IMG/VR virus record: IMGVR_UViG_3300017743_000105
Span: 1-25,656 of that record
DNA length: 25,656 nt
DNA from: a virus
Strand: one strand, 5' to 3'
Every line of letters begins with the position of its first letter. The stretch's first letter is position 1. This document shows positions 14,496 through 20,960 of the stretch, in pieces. The position numbers and the translations under genes are program-made. The notes beneath the pieces are model-generated. The model was not told where the DNA came from and did not search any database. It saw only the letters and a program-made list of their open reading frames with translations.

Positions 14496-14514
14496 GTATG
14501 ACATTTTGTCATAC
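14496..14514. repeat. perfect dyad GTATGACA-TTT-TGTCATAC at gene end
   Basis: Eight-base arms around a 3-nt centre. It contains the TGA stop of the 95-aa gene (14511-14509). As RNA it would form a short AT-rich stem but no T-run follows, so it is not a standard intrinsic terminator. It may act with the palindrome at 14456-14470. Confidence 0.55.
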
Positions 14515-14796
14515 TCTTAATTCAACATTCATGCGTCTAGCTACAATAAACACACCGCGGTCAAATTTATTCTTTTCTAATTTTGTCATGATTTTTTCTG
14601 CTTCGCCTCGCTTAATAGGCTTTTCTACATCTTTGCCATCCCAGTAAATAGTAGAAGCATCACTCCTTGAACAGAGTTCTAAAATCTTCTCTACCTTCTG
14701 AAATTCTAAATAAGTTGTTAAAGATGCACTTAACCCTCTTGCTTGCTCTGTTAACAGTATGAACTTATCATATCCTGATAATTTATTATATTCCAA
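14509..14796 (-). CDS. hypothetical protein, 95 aa
   Basis: TTG start at 14796, supported by AAGGAG 5 nt upstream and by the absence of any nearby ATG. Helical N-terminus (GYDKFILLTEQARGLSASLT, then TYLEFQKVEKILELC), then STIYWDGKDVEKPIKRGEAE and a basic C-terminus (RGVFIVARRMNVELRV). Unrecognised. Last gene of the long promoter-B unit; its stop lies in a dyad symmetry. Confidence 0.65.
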   Translation of the reverse strand: MEYNKLSGYDKFILLTEQARGLSASLTTYLEFQKVEKILELCSRSDASTIYWDGKDVEKPIKRGEAEKIMTKLEKNKFDRGVFIVARRMNVELRV

Positions 14797-14805
14797 AACT
14801 ACTCC

Positions 14806-15171
14806 TTACTTTATGTTTGCCAGCTGTAACATGATAATTGCTGCAGCTAATACGATTGATATTACAGTATGCCAAGACGGCAACTCTTTTAAAATTAACA
14901 TTGTCATTATTCCAAATACAAGTGTGCCTACACCAAATCCAATAAGTCTAACATTCCAAACTCCACCAAAAATTTCATATGATAGTGTTGCTGATCTCCA
15001 AAAAAGCCACCCGATCGGAAGGCCTAAAACTACAACAGCTAAATCTTTTGAAAATAGCTGCTTAAAAAATGGATTGCTTAGAAACTGTCCCTGTAATTGG
15101 TACCACGCCATAATGTTTCCGAACACTAAGTACGTTATAAGTTTTGTGAATAGATTATATTCTAAGTTCAT
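14806..15171 (-). CDS. four-helix membrane protein (DMT/SMR-like shape), 121 aa
   Basis: Hydrophobic helices at about residues 8-28, 45-62, 74-95 and 100-118, with short charged links. Motifs visible: MAWYQLQGQF, LPIGWLFWRSATLSYEIFGG, RLIGFGVGTLVFGIMTM and a C-terminal IVLAAAIIMLQL. Four short helices and about 120 aa match the size of small multidrug-resistance proteins, and I recall similar MAWYQ-type membrane proteins in marine T4-like phages, but the SMR catalytic glutamate in helix 1 is not obvious. Start overlaps the 2OG oxygenase stop (ATGA); an in-frame ATG at 15111 is an alternative. Confidence 0.7.
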   Translation of the reverse strand: MNLEYNLFTKLITYLVFGNIMAWYQLQGQFLSNPFFKQLFSKDLAVVVLGLPIGWLFWRSATLSYEIFGGVWNVRLIGFGVGTLVFGIMTMLILKELPSWHTVISIVLAAAIIMLQLANIK

Positions 15172-15788
15172 TTTGGAACTCCTACTGTAAACAACATATC
15201 TTTGTTAATGTTATGATGCATATTTCCAGCACAGATATATCGTGGATTTTTAAATTTTTGTGAAGGCACAAAGTGTTGTGCCCAACCTGGAAATAATATC
15301 AACATTCCAGGAAATATGTCATATCTTCTATTGAAACCTGGAAAATGTATTCCTGGATGATCTTTGTCCGCTGTAATGTAATAACAAAAAGAAAGTGCAG
15401 CAGGATAGTGATGATGTTGTATTGCCTCTTCACCAGACAGATATTTTGTACCCCACATGTCAGACATCACAGGATTCTCAAAGTTTGGTGACATCGCATC
15501 AATAGCACATGATAAAACTATCTGTGCTAACTTTCTATAACCTGGTATCTTTCCTCTGTACCACTGAGTCATTTGTGCTTTTACATTGCTTCCATGATTT
15601 TGCCTATCTCCCTGCGCTTCTATATCTTCAATAAGCAGCTTATCCATTTCGGGATCTTTTATTTCACCAATAAATATTTCAGATTCTTGTGTGTATTCTA
15701 GTTTACCTGTTGAATACATTACTATAGGATCATCAATGAAGTGATCGCATACTATTCCACCATCTTCTTTTTTTACTATTTTACTCAT
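15168..15788 (-). CDS. 2OG-Fe(II) oxygenase-like protein
   Basis: Fits the phage-rich 2OG-FeII_Oxy_5-type family, non-haem iron dioxygenases that hydroxylate proteins, nucleic acids or small molecules using 2-oxoglutarate. Seen: EEAIQHHHYPAALSFCYYI (metal histidines about 125-127), a middle HPGIHFPGFNRRYDIFPGML, then LFPGWAQHFVPSQ with the distal iron ligand H172, and the 2OG-binding arginine in PRYICAGNM (R183). The N-terminal 100 residues are helical and specific to this protein. Fold assignment is good; the substrate is unknown. 206 aa is normal for the family. Translationally coupled with the membrane protein downstream and close to a 55-aa ORF upstream. Confidence 0.82.
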   Translation of the reverse strand: MSKIVKKEDGGIVCDHFIDDPIVMYSTGKLEYTQESEIFIGEIKDPEMDKLLIEDIEAQGDRQNHGSNVKAQMTQWYRGKIPGYRKLAQIVLSCAIDAMSPNFENPVMSDMWGTKYLSGEEAIQHHHYPAALSFCYYITADKDHPGIHFPGFNRRYDIFPGMLILFPGWAQHFVPSQKFKNPRYICAGNMHHNINKDMLFTVGVPK

Positions 15789-15789
15789 G

Positions 15790-15957
15790 TTATATTCCCA
15801 AGTGCTCGTCAGGGTCTGGCATTTCTACATCTTCTTCTTTTAAGTCTACGTCAAGTTTTACATCAGTATCCAACACTCCAGTATATAAGCTGCTAAATAT
15901 TGTATATAACAAATCTTTAACTGCTACCCATAGTGATTTAAACGTTGCTTGTCTCAT
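15790..15957 (-). CDS. small acidic-tailed peptide, 55 aa
   Basis: ATG at 15957 overlaps the stop of the 177-aa gene (ATGA), and its own stop ends 1 nt before the oxygenase start codon. N-terminus is amphipathic and hydrophobic (FKSLWVAVKDLLYTIFSSLY), C-terminus acidic (DVDLKEEDVEMPDPDEHLGI). It could attach to a membrane or to a partner protein through the N-terminal helix. Unrecognised. Confidence 0.62.
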   Translation of the reverse strand: MRQATFKSLWVAVKDLLYTIFSSLYTGVLDTDVKLDVDLKEEDVEMPDPDEHLGI

Positions 15958-16487
15958 TTGTGTGTGTGAAAGAATTTCTTTTTATTAAATGTTTTAAGAA
16001 GATCTTTGACTTCATCTAGTTCTTTTTGAATAACATCTAATTGTTTATTAATCTTCTTATCAGACTTATCAGCCTTGTCATCTATGTCTTCTGTAATATC
16101 GTATAGATCGTCAAGGTCTACACCAATTTGTGCCATTCGTGTTTGTGTAAAGTTAACTGATGATGCAAAATCATCTATCGTTACCATTATATTTAATTTT
16201 GCATCTATATCTTTTTTCATTTGTGCTAATGCTTCATCTGCAATCTGACCAGATTCTATAAGTTTACCCAGGAATGTAATATCATCTAGTATTTTTCTCA
16301 ACTGTGTGACATAGCTCTGTATTGTTTTTGGGTTGTTTAAGTCTGTAAACACTGCGACTTTTTCATCAGTCTTCTTGTATTGTTCACCTAATTCTGCTAC
16401 ACGATCATTTGCTTTTTGTACACCAAGATACAGTCCTGACGTAAAGCAAAATAAGCTACATGCAGCTATTGCTATTGCTTGCTTCAT
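15954..16487 (-). CDS. signal-anchored coiled-coil protein, 177 aa
   Basis: N-terminal hydrophobic segment with a possible lipobox-like or signal region (AIAIAACSLFCFTSGLYLGV, residues 4-23), followed by a long acidic/basic coiled coil to the end (AELGEQYKKTDEKV; AQMKKDIDAKLNIMV; DKADKSDKKINKQLDVIQKE) and a KKKFFHTHK tail. It is probably anchored in the inner membrane with the coil in the periplasm or cytoplasm. C9 and C14 do not match a strict lipobox. Its start overlaps the beta-rich secreted protein (ATGA), so the two may work together in the envelope. Confidence 0.68.
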   Translation of the reverse strand: MKQAIAIAACSLFCFTSGLYLGVQKANDRVAELGEQYKKTDEKVAVFTDLNNPKTIQSYVTQLRKILDDITFLGKLIESGQIADEALAQMKKDIDAKLNIMVTIDDFASSVNFTQTRMAQIGVDLDDLYDITEDIDDKADKSDKKINKQLDVIQKELDEVKDLLKTFNKKKFFHTHK

Positions 16488-17077
16488 ATTTTTACCTCAA
16501 TTCCTATTTTAGCTTTATAAAATTCTTTGCCTTGAAGTTTGGATATTTCGCCTACATTATACAACCTAATTTTTTCAGTAAGCTTGTAAGATACTTTAAA
16601 CTTGTCTTCAAATTCAAATGTATCTCTACCGTCTTCTTCACTTGGAGGTAAGTAGCCATCAAAAGAAACATCAACTTCTATTTTATTATTGTAATACGCT
16701 TTCTTTTTAGACACACCAAAAGATATGAATGTTACAAAGTTGCTACTGAATAGATTTTCGTTTGTATTACGGCTGGTAAAGCCGAATGACATGTTTTTGT
16801 AACTTCTTCTTGCATCAATTTTGAGATACCTTACATCTTGGCTTTGCTTGTCCATATACTCAGGTTTAAAATAAATGCCATTGTCAAACTTATACCAAAA
16901 CAAATCATCTATGTAGAACTCACCAAGTTCTCTTTCCCACTGTCTGTTAGCATAAAAATTATCATTGCTTATTCCAATACTAACCTCATAATCATCTGGG
17001 TTTGGCTGTGTATTTGGTGTCCTTGCCGCGAATGAACTAAATAACATTACACCTGCTAATAAACTGTCTAATACCAT
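16484..17077 (-). CDS. secreted beta-rich (barrel-like) protein, 197 aa
   Basis: Unrecognised family. Residues 1-18 (VLDSLLAGVMLFSSFAA) look like a signal peptide with an AxA-type cleavage region, though without the usual basic N-terminus. The rest alternates polar and aromatic residues in regular strands with tight turns: YEVSIGISNDNFYANRQWER, FDNGIYFKPEYMDK, VRYLKIDARRSYKNMSFGFT, FVTFISFGVSKKKAYYNNKI, EVDVSFDGYLPPS, FKVSYKLTEKIRLYNVGEIS, FYKAKIGIEVKI. This periodicity resembles a small outer-membrane beta barrel of perhaps eight strands. The last residue is not the canonical Phe, so insertion by the Bam complex is not certain. Overlaps the thioredoxin gene by one base. Confidence 0.65.
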   Translation of the reverse strand: MVLDSLLAGVMLFSSFAARTPNTQPNPDDYEVSIGISNDNFYANRQWERELGEFYIDDLFWYKFDNGIYFKPEYMDKQSQDVRYLKIDARRSYKNMSFGFTSRNTNENLFSSNFVTFISFGVSKKKAYYNNKIEVDVSFDGYLPPSEEDGRDTFEFEDKFKVSYKLTEKIRLYNVGEISKLQGKEFYKAKIGIEVKI

Positions 17078-17322
17078 TACGATAACTCCTTGATCATTTC
17101 TTCTTTACTTTTAATTCCTACAATACGATTTACTTCTTCGTCACCATCCATAATAAGCGTTGTTGGTACTGAACGAATATTAGCATCAATAGCCATTTGT
17201 CTATTCTCATCACCATCTATGAACTCTATATTATATCCTTCATCTGATAACTCTTGCATTATAGGTTTGAATTGTTTACAAGGTCCACACCACGTAGCAC
17301 TAAAATACTTTGCTGTTTTCAT
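17077..17322 (-). CDS. trx: thioredoxin
   Basis: Short thioredoxin/glutaredoxin-fold protein of 81 aa with the redox motif WCGPC (residues about 12-16) and the cis-proline loop in RSVPTTLIMDG (P53). N-terminal YFSATWCGPCKQFKPIMQEL is typical; the C-terminal helix KSKEEMIKEL closes the fold. It is shorter than bacterial TrxA (about 108 aa) because the first strand/helix is missing, as in archaeal and phage mini-thioredoxins. Likely reduces phage or host proteins such as ribonucleotide reductase; partner unknown. SD AGGAGG lies about 7 nt before the start, inside the 40-aa gene. Confidence 0.93.
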   Translation of the reverse strand: MKTAKYFSATWCGPCKQFKPIMQELSDEGYNIEFIDGDENRQMAIDANIRSVPTTLIMDGDEEVNRIVGIKSKEEMIKELS

Positions 17323-17441
17323 TTTAGCCTCCTGTTAAAAAATTCGTCTATAAAACTCTTACCTGTATACATTACAGCCAGGTAAAGCGAGATCTCCATT
17401 ATCTCAAAATATCCTATTGTGTTAAGTGCATTTAAGTCCAT
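17319..17441 (-). CDS. small peptide upstream of thioredoxin, 40 aa
   Basis: ATG at 17441 preceded by AGGAG at a 6-nt spacing; stop overlaps the thioredoxin start (ATGA). Sequence: MDLNALNTIGYFEIMEISLY then LAVMYTGKSFIDEFFNRRLK, an amphipathic to hydrophobic helix with a basic end. May be a membrane-associated microprotein or a translational-coupling leader. Confidence 0.6.
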   Translation of the reverse strand: MDLNALNTIGYFEIMEISLYLAVMYTGKSFIDEFFNRRLK

Positions 17442-17442
17442 A

Positions 17443-17520
17443 TTATTCTCCTACCTTATAGTATTTTAGTACCCCAAAGATTCCAGCGATACAAATTATA
17501 AAAAAACCTATTAAAATCAT
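17443..17520 (-). CDS. single-pass membrane micropeptide, 25 aa
   Basis: MILIGFFIICIAGIFGVLKY followed by YKVGE: one hydrophobic helix with a short charged tail. The ATG directly follows the stop of the 33-aa ORF (TAA-ATG), and an AGGAGG lies 12 nt upstream. The stop is 1 nt from the next start. Small, but the junction pattern and hydrophobic composition support it. Confidence 0.5.
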   Translation of the reverse strand: MILIGFFIICIAGIFGVLKYYKVGE

Positions 17521-17622
17521 TTAGTATTCTGGCCTCCTGCCAAAGTCATTTTTTTCAAATCTCTTCTTTAAGTGCCTACCATACAAAAAAAGCATAATCG
17601 AAAGTTTTATTCTATCTACCAT
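17521..17622 (-). CDS. small basic peptide, 33 aa
   Basis: MVDRIKLSIMLFLYGRHLKK then RFEKNDFGRRPEY. ATG at 17622 lies in the last codons of uvdE (11-nt overlap). A short hydrophobic patch with a basic tail. Supported only by overlap and by filling the gap to the next ORF. Confidence 0.45.
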   Translation of the reverse strand: MVDRIKLSIMLFLYGRHLKKRFEKNDFGRRPEY

Positions 17623-18553
17623 GTATCTGATGATATTTCTCAACTGCCAACTCCTTGTGTTTCGCTTCGACTACGATATCAACATCGTAACCATAAGTAT
17701 CGATGTACTGATATACGTAGTCAGAATGCGCTTGTGGTTTTATTTTAGGGTCGCCTTTTTCTTCACTCCTAGATTCCGAATAATGGAAACAAGGCTTGAT
17801 GCCTTTCGGCCAAGTCGACGCAGCCAGCTTAACGGCATCGCGCTCGGTAAGATCGCCAGGGCAAAACCTGTGGTGATGATAGTCGAACACGATGGGCAAG
17901 CCAATACGACGGTATACTCCATGATATAGATCCTCCACTGAGTAACATGTTGCCTTATCGTCGTTTTCGACAGTAAGACGGGTTTTAACTGAATCTGGTA
18001 GACGTTCGAAGTTCTTAACGAACCTGTTTAGTGCATTTTCTTTTTCACCATAAACGCCTCCAGCATGAATATTAATTTTATTGTAGGGAGTCCGAGACAA
18101 TCCCATCATATCGAATACTTCGCCGTGGATCGTTAAGTCGTTGATGCAGTTCTGTACTACGTGCTCATGCGGTGATGTAAGAACATTGAATTGTCCCGGA
18201 TGTGTTGTAAGCCTAAGGCCACCTTTAGTCGCTTTCTCTCCGCCAGATTTTAGCCAAAACTTAATTTCCTCTAGGTCTTTAAGTTGGCCCCATTTATATT
18301 CGGACTTCCAAGGGATCATAGAAGATGAGATGCGAAATAACTCATAACCTTGCTCTATGTTCCACTCGATAATCTTGTCCAGATCTCTGACGTTTTTTAG
18401 TATAATCTCAGACGCATAATCTGTACCTTTCGATTCGAAAGTACGTTTGATCATTGTTCGCCCGGTTGTTATCCGTTCTACACCTTTTTCTTTTCCACCG
18501 TACTGTTGCGGATAACTGAGTTGCATATTAATGCATGCATAACCTAGTGCCAT
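17612..18553 (-). CDS. uvdE: UV damage endonuclease UvdE
   Basis: TIM-barrel endonuclease that nicks 5' to UV photoproducts (cyclobutane dimers, 6-4 products) and some other lesions, starting an alternative excision repair. All expected metal and active-site motifs are visible in order: THPGQ (H118), NIHAGG (H163), TVENDDK (E196), VFDYHHHR (D224, H226-228), PCFHYSES (H257), QAHSDYV (H276) and VVEAKHKE (E296, with the nearby lysine that is often modified in this family). At 313 aa it is a complete enzyme of normal length. The ATG at 18553 lies 4 nt after the stop of the glycosylase gene. The DNA is more GC-rich than its neighbours (34 of 60 bases at 17821-17880), suggesting a recent or separate origin. 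Confidence 0.95.
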   Translation of the reverse strand: MALGYACINMQLSYPQQYGGKEKGVERITTGRTMIKRTFESKGTDYASEIILKNVRDLDKIIEWNIEQGYELFRISSSMIPWKSEYKWGQLKDLEEIKFWLKSGGEKATKGGLRLTTHPGQFNVLTSPHEHVVQNCINDLTIHGEVFDMMGLSRTPYNKINIHAGGVYGEKENALNRFVKNFERLPDSVKTRLTVENDDKATCYSVEDLYHGVYRRIGLPIVFDYHHHRFCPGDLTERDAVKLAASTWPKGIKPCFHYSESRSEEKGDPKIKPQAHSDYVYQYIDTYGYDVDIVVEAKHKELAVEKYHQIHGR

Positions 18554-18557
18554 ATTT

Positions 18558-18980
18558 TTAGCTTCTCCCTAATTGTGTTTGTTGTTCTAGTGCAGTTGCC
18601 AAATAAAGATTCAAGACCTTATCATTAGGCTGCACATTAAAATTATTATGCTGAAAGATTTCCCACGAATCTTTTGCATACTTACCAATTCCGTGCAATT
18701 CAGAAGGATCACTAAATCCGTCAAGATACTCTAAGCTAAAACGAATTAGTGTAACTGCTCTCTTATTTTGCATACCCAATGGTGTTAGCATTTTAGAAAG
18801 TTCTGATACAGCTGCGTTAGCCAAGTCTCTAGGATTGGGATATTTTTTAAATAACTTGTGTCGAATTTTATCGACTTGTTTTCTAGTTGTTAAGTTAAGC
18901 ATTATACAACAGACCAACATTTTCCACGGGTCATTTTTATATATATCCTGCAAAAGTCTGAAATTGCGAACTTTTATCAT
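18558..18980 (-). CDS. MBD4-like HhH-GPD DNA glycosylase
   Basis: Resembles the glycosylase domain of MBD4, which excises T or U opposite G. Seen in a 140-aa frame: DPWKMLVCCIMLNLTTRKQ (about 17-35), KYPNPRDLA, LTPLGMQNKRAVTLIRFS, the helix-hairpin-helix LHGIGKYAKDSWEIF (about 95-109), and PNDKVLNLYL where D120 aligns with the catalytic aspartate of MBD4 (PEDHKLNKY in the vertebrate protein). No iron-sulfur cluster cysteines, consistent with MBD4 rather than EndoIII/MutY. Start taken at ATG 18980, which overlaps the upstream stop as ATGA; a TTG at 19025 is less likely. Directly followed by uvdE, making a base-excision plus UV-repair pair. Confidence 0.85.
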   Translation of the reverse strand: MIKVRNFRLLQDIYKNDPWKMLVCCIMLNLTTRKQVDKIRHKLFKKYPNPRDLANAAVSELSKMLTPLGMQNKRAVTLIRFSLEYLDGFSDPSELHGIGKYAKDSWEIFQHNNFNVQPNDKVLNLYLATALEQQTQLGRS

Positions 18981-19192
18981 ATAACGTCTACGATTCTCGA
19001 TTCTCTTACTGAAGTTAATTCCCAATCATTCGGATTTGCAGTCATCATCTCACCGACTTTGTTTTCAACAACTGATACTGATGTTGCTTCACCTACAAGA
19101 ATTTCTTCTTTTAGTTTTTTGATTTTAGTATTGCCTTTGTTGCCAACAGGAATTTCTATTTCCTGTACAACTGTTGCGATGTAGTATTTCAT
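18977..19192 (-). CDS. DUF4494-like small protein, 71 aa
   Basis: Seen: KYYIATVVQEIEIPVGNKGN, then KIKKLKEEILVGEATSVSVV, ENKVGEMM, and NDWELTSVRESRIVDVI. The order of strand, K-x-x-x-E-x-x-L-V-x-x-A-x-S/T-x-x-x-x-E helix, and a final V-x-x-S/T-R-I-x-x-V/I strand resembles DUF4494, a common phage/Bacteroidetes family of unknown function. The assignment is by pattern from memory and tentative. ATGA overlaps on both sides couple it to the 30-aa peptide and the glycosylase. Confidence 0.65.
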   Translation of the reverse strand: MKYYIATVVQEIEIPVGNKGNTKIKKLKEEILVGEATSVSVVENKVGEMMTANPNDWELTSVRESRIVDVI

Positions 19193-19281
19193 TTATTTTC
19201 CTTTTCTTTCATTATTATAAAAATTAAAGTTGTCATTCCGCCAAGCAGCATGAGCATCATCATCACAATTGATTCGATCAT
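19189..19281 (-). CDS. single-pass membrane micropeptide, 30 aa
   Basis: MIESIVMMMLMLLGGMTTLI then FIIMKEKENK: one Met/Leu-rich hydrophobic helix with a charged C-terminus. The ATG overlaps the ligase stop (ATGA) and its TGA overlaps the next ATG. Two exact stop-start overlaps around a 30-codon frame make it likely to be translated. Confidence 0.6.
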   Translation of the reverse strand: MIESIVMMMLMLLGGMTTLIFIIMKEKENK

Positions 19282-20627
19282 ACTTGCCTGCCGTTCTCAT
19301 AAACTGTTTTACAGACAGGGAATCTTAATGAGAATTTACCTGTCTTGTCCTGAGACTCTTCAAAGTACTGAACAGTAATTTCTTTGCCGAGGATTTTGCT
19401 AGGATCATTGAAATAAACCTGTCTATCACCTATTGAGAATCCAGATCCAACAGACACTGGATTTCCTTTGTGCTCGATAATAACATTTGTCATTGTCATG
19501 ATTTCTGTTTCAAGCCCTGTTCCTTTGTCGATAATTCTAAATGGACCAGTCTCAATGTCTTTAACGATATATTCATCATCAATAAATTTCTTACATTTAA
19601 GAATATCATTTGATCTTTTGCCTTTGTAAGTAGTGTTTTTACGAAGCATGATACCTTCCCATCCTGCTTCATCAGCAACATCTAAGATGCTTAGTACATC
19701 TTCTTCATTAATAACTGTATTGTGTGTAACAGGATCGATAGAGAATGCATCATTGATTAAGCATTCTTGTCCGAGTGTTCTCATAAACCATGTCCATCTT
19801 TCCATCATTGTTCTTTCACTAGTGCATGAATCGAACTCTTCAGTAGTCAAGCAATCAAATACTTTAAAACGAGGACTGTTAATTGTGTGATCTTTGCGTC
19901 TGATCTCTTTGATAACTGACTGGAAGTCTTCATCACCGTTTTTATCAACAATACATAACTCGCCATCTAATACAATATTATCAGTAGCTAGTACATGATC
20001 GCTAAGATCTGCAGCAACATTGCTTAGTGTATGAAACTCTTTGCCTTGACGTGAGAAGAATTTAATCTGACGATCTTCAATTCTACAAATAACTCTGACA
20101 CCATCTAGCTTACGTGAGTAGAACCATTCTTCATTGTCCCAGTCAATTCTGTGTGCATGCTTTTCAAATGCAGTTGCCAAAGCAACATCAAATGTAGGGA
20201 TCAGACCAGGAATAACTTTATTAATAAGCTTTGAATCGGCACGAGCTTTAAGACTTCGTTCAAATACAAGAGATAATGGAAAGTCCATGCCGACTCTACG
20301 CCTGTAATTATTAACACAACCTAAAGCTGAGTGACCTGTAATATTTCTTTCACTTAGCATCTTAAGAAGATCAAATATTCTACCATCAAACTCAAAGTCT
20401 AAGTCTTTACGCTTAAGAATATTTTTCCAAGTTACACCGTACTGCATGTAAGGATTGTACATCATTGAAACTAGCTCTTGTAATTCTTTATCTGATACTA
20501 AGAAATCTTTAAGTACTTGAACTTTGTCATTAGTACTATTAGAAGTATTAAGACGATCATGAAGACGTTGAAGTCTGAACAGTAATTCTCTGTCCCTTGG
20601 TGAGTTGATTAGTTTTTTATTATTCAT
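19278..20627 (-). CDS. ATP-dependent DNA ligase
   Basis: Nucleotidyltransferase-superfamily ligase that seals nicks through a lysine-AMP intermediate; functional counterpart of T4 gp30. Seen: helical N-terminal domain (1-140); motif I KLDGVR (K173 nucleophile); motif Ia FFSRQGKE; motif III region with DGELCIV (220-226) and RFKVFDCLT; motif IV GWEGIMLRK (322-330); motif V DILKCKKF (341-348); and an OB domain (350-449) with EITVQYFEESQ and a final KFSLRFPVCK. At 449 aa it is complete and near T4 gp30 (487). It is the first gene after promoter copy B, with a weak AAGG-type Shine-Dalgarno. It probably also closes the gaps made by the glycosylase and UvdE downstream. Confidence 0.92.
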   Translation of the reverse strand: MNNKKLINSPRDRELLFRLQRLHDRLNTSNSTNDKVQVLKDFLVSDKELQELVSMMYNPYMQYGVTWKNILKRKDLDFEFDGRIFDLLKMLSERNITGHSALGCVNNYRRRVGMDFPLSLVFERSLKARADSKLINKVIPGLIPTFDVALATAFEKHAHRIDWDNEEWFYSRKLDGVRVICRIEDRQIKFFSRQGKEFHTLSNVAADLSDHVLATDNIVLDGELCIVDKNGDEDFQSVIKEIRRKDHTINSPRFKVFDCLTTEEFDSCTSERTMMERWTWFMRTLGQECLINDAFSIDPVTHNTVINEEDVLSILDVADEAGWEGIMLRKNTTYKGKRSNDILKCKKFIDDEYIVKDIETGPFRIIDKGTGLETEIMTMTNVIIEHKGNPVSVGSGFSIGDRQVYFNDPSKILGKEITVQYFEESQDKTGKFSLRFPVCKTVYENGRQV

Positions 20628-20663
20628 ATGTAACCTTTATTTTTATCCTATATTTGATGCTCT

Positions 20664-20722
20664 AATCTAATACTTTTCTGCGTAAAAGTAAAGGACTTTT
20701 TTTGCTTTTTTGTAACTTTTTT
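20664..20722 (-). promoter_or_regulatory. promoter copy B of the repeated phage promoter cassette
   Basis: Minus strand: A-tract beginning at the upstream stop, then CCTTTACTTTTACGC with -35 TTTACT (20692-20687), a 17-nt spacer, -10 TAGATT (20669-20664) and AGAGCATCAAATA. Predicted start about 20657, about 30 nt before the ligase ATG. A-tract and -35 block are almost identical to copy A. Confidence 0.75.
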
Positions 20723-20960
20723 ATTTCCCCTCCAAGTATGTTTTAAGTGCAGCGGCTTCAATATCTTTAACATACTGAATATGTGCTTGCTCTACAATAG
20801 CAAAGAATTCCTCTGATGTGAGGTCTTCATATGCACCTGCTAGAGATCTATGATTAAAATGTTCTAAAACTAAATCGATAATAATAGAATCGATCGGTGA
20901 CTTCTGTGAATAGAACGCCGGTATTCTTTTATAAAAATCGATTTCTTTTTCTTCTATCAT
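20721..20960 (-). CDS. hypothetical protein, 79 aa
   Basis: Unrecognised helical protein: KEIDFYKRIPAFYSQKSPID, SIIIDLVLEHFNHRSLAGAY, then LTSEEFFAIVEQAHIQYVKD and an Ala-rich helix. Coupled to the 44-aa gene by ATGA. It ends at the A-tract of promoter B. Confidence 0.65.
   Translation of the reverse strand: MIEEKEIDFYKRIPAFYSQKSPIDSIIIDLVLEHFNHRSLAGAYEDLTSEEFFAIVEQAHIQYVKDIEAAALKTYLEGK

Noticed and set aside
14990-15030. GC-rich palindrome followed by T-run on the minus strand resembling an intrinsic terminator
   Set aside because: It lies in the middle of the coding region of the four-helix membrane protein (Pro-Ile-Gly-Trp-Leu-Phe codons); stem is short.
14759-15190. Plus-strand frame of 143 codons
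   Set aside because: Antisense to the four-helix membrane gene and without any upstream signal; the minus-strand frame has coupled junctions.
17740-17922. Second minus-strand frame within uvdE
   Set aside because: Entirely internal to the complete UvdE frame, whose catalytic motifs are all present; arises from the higher GC content.
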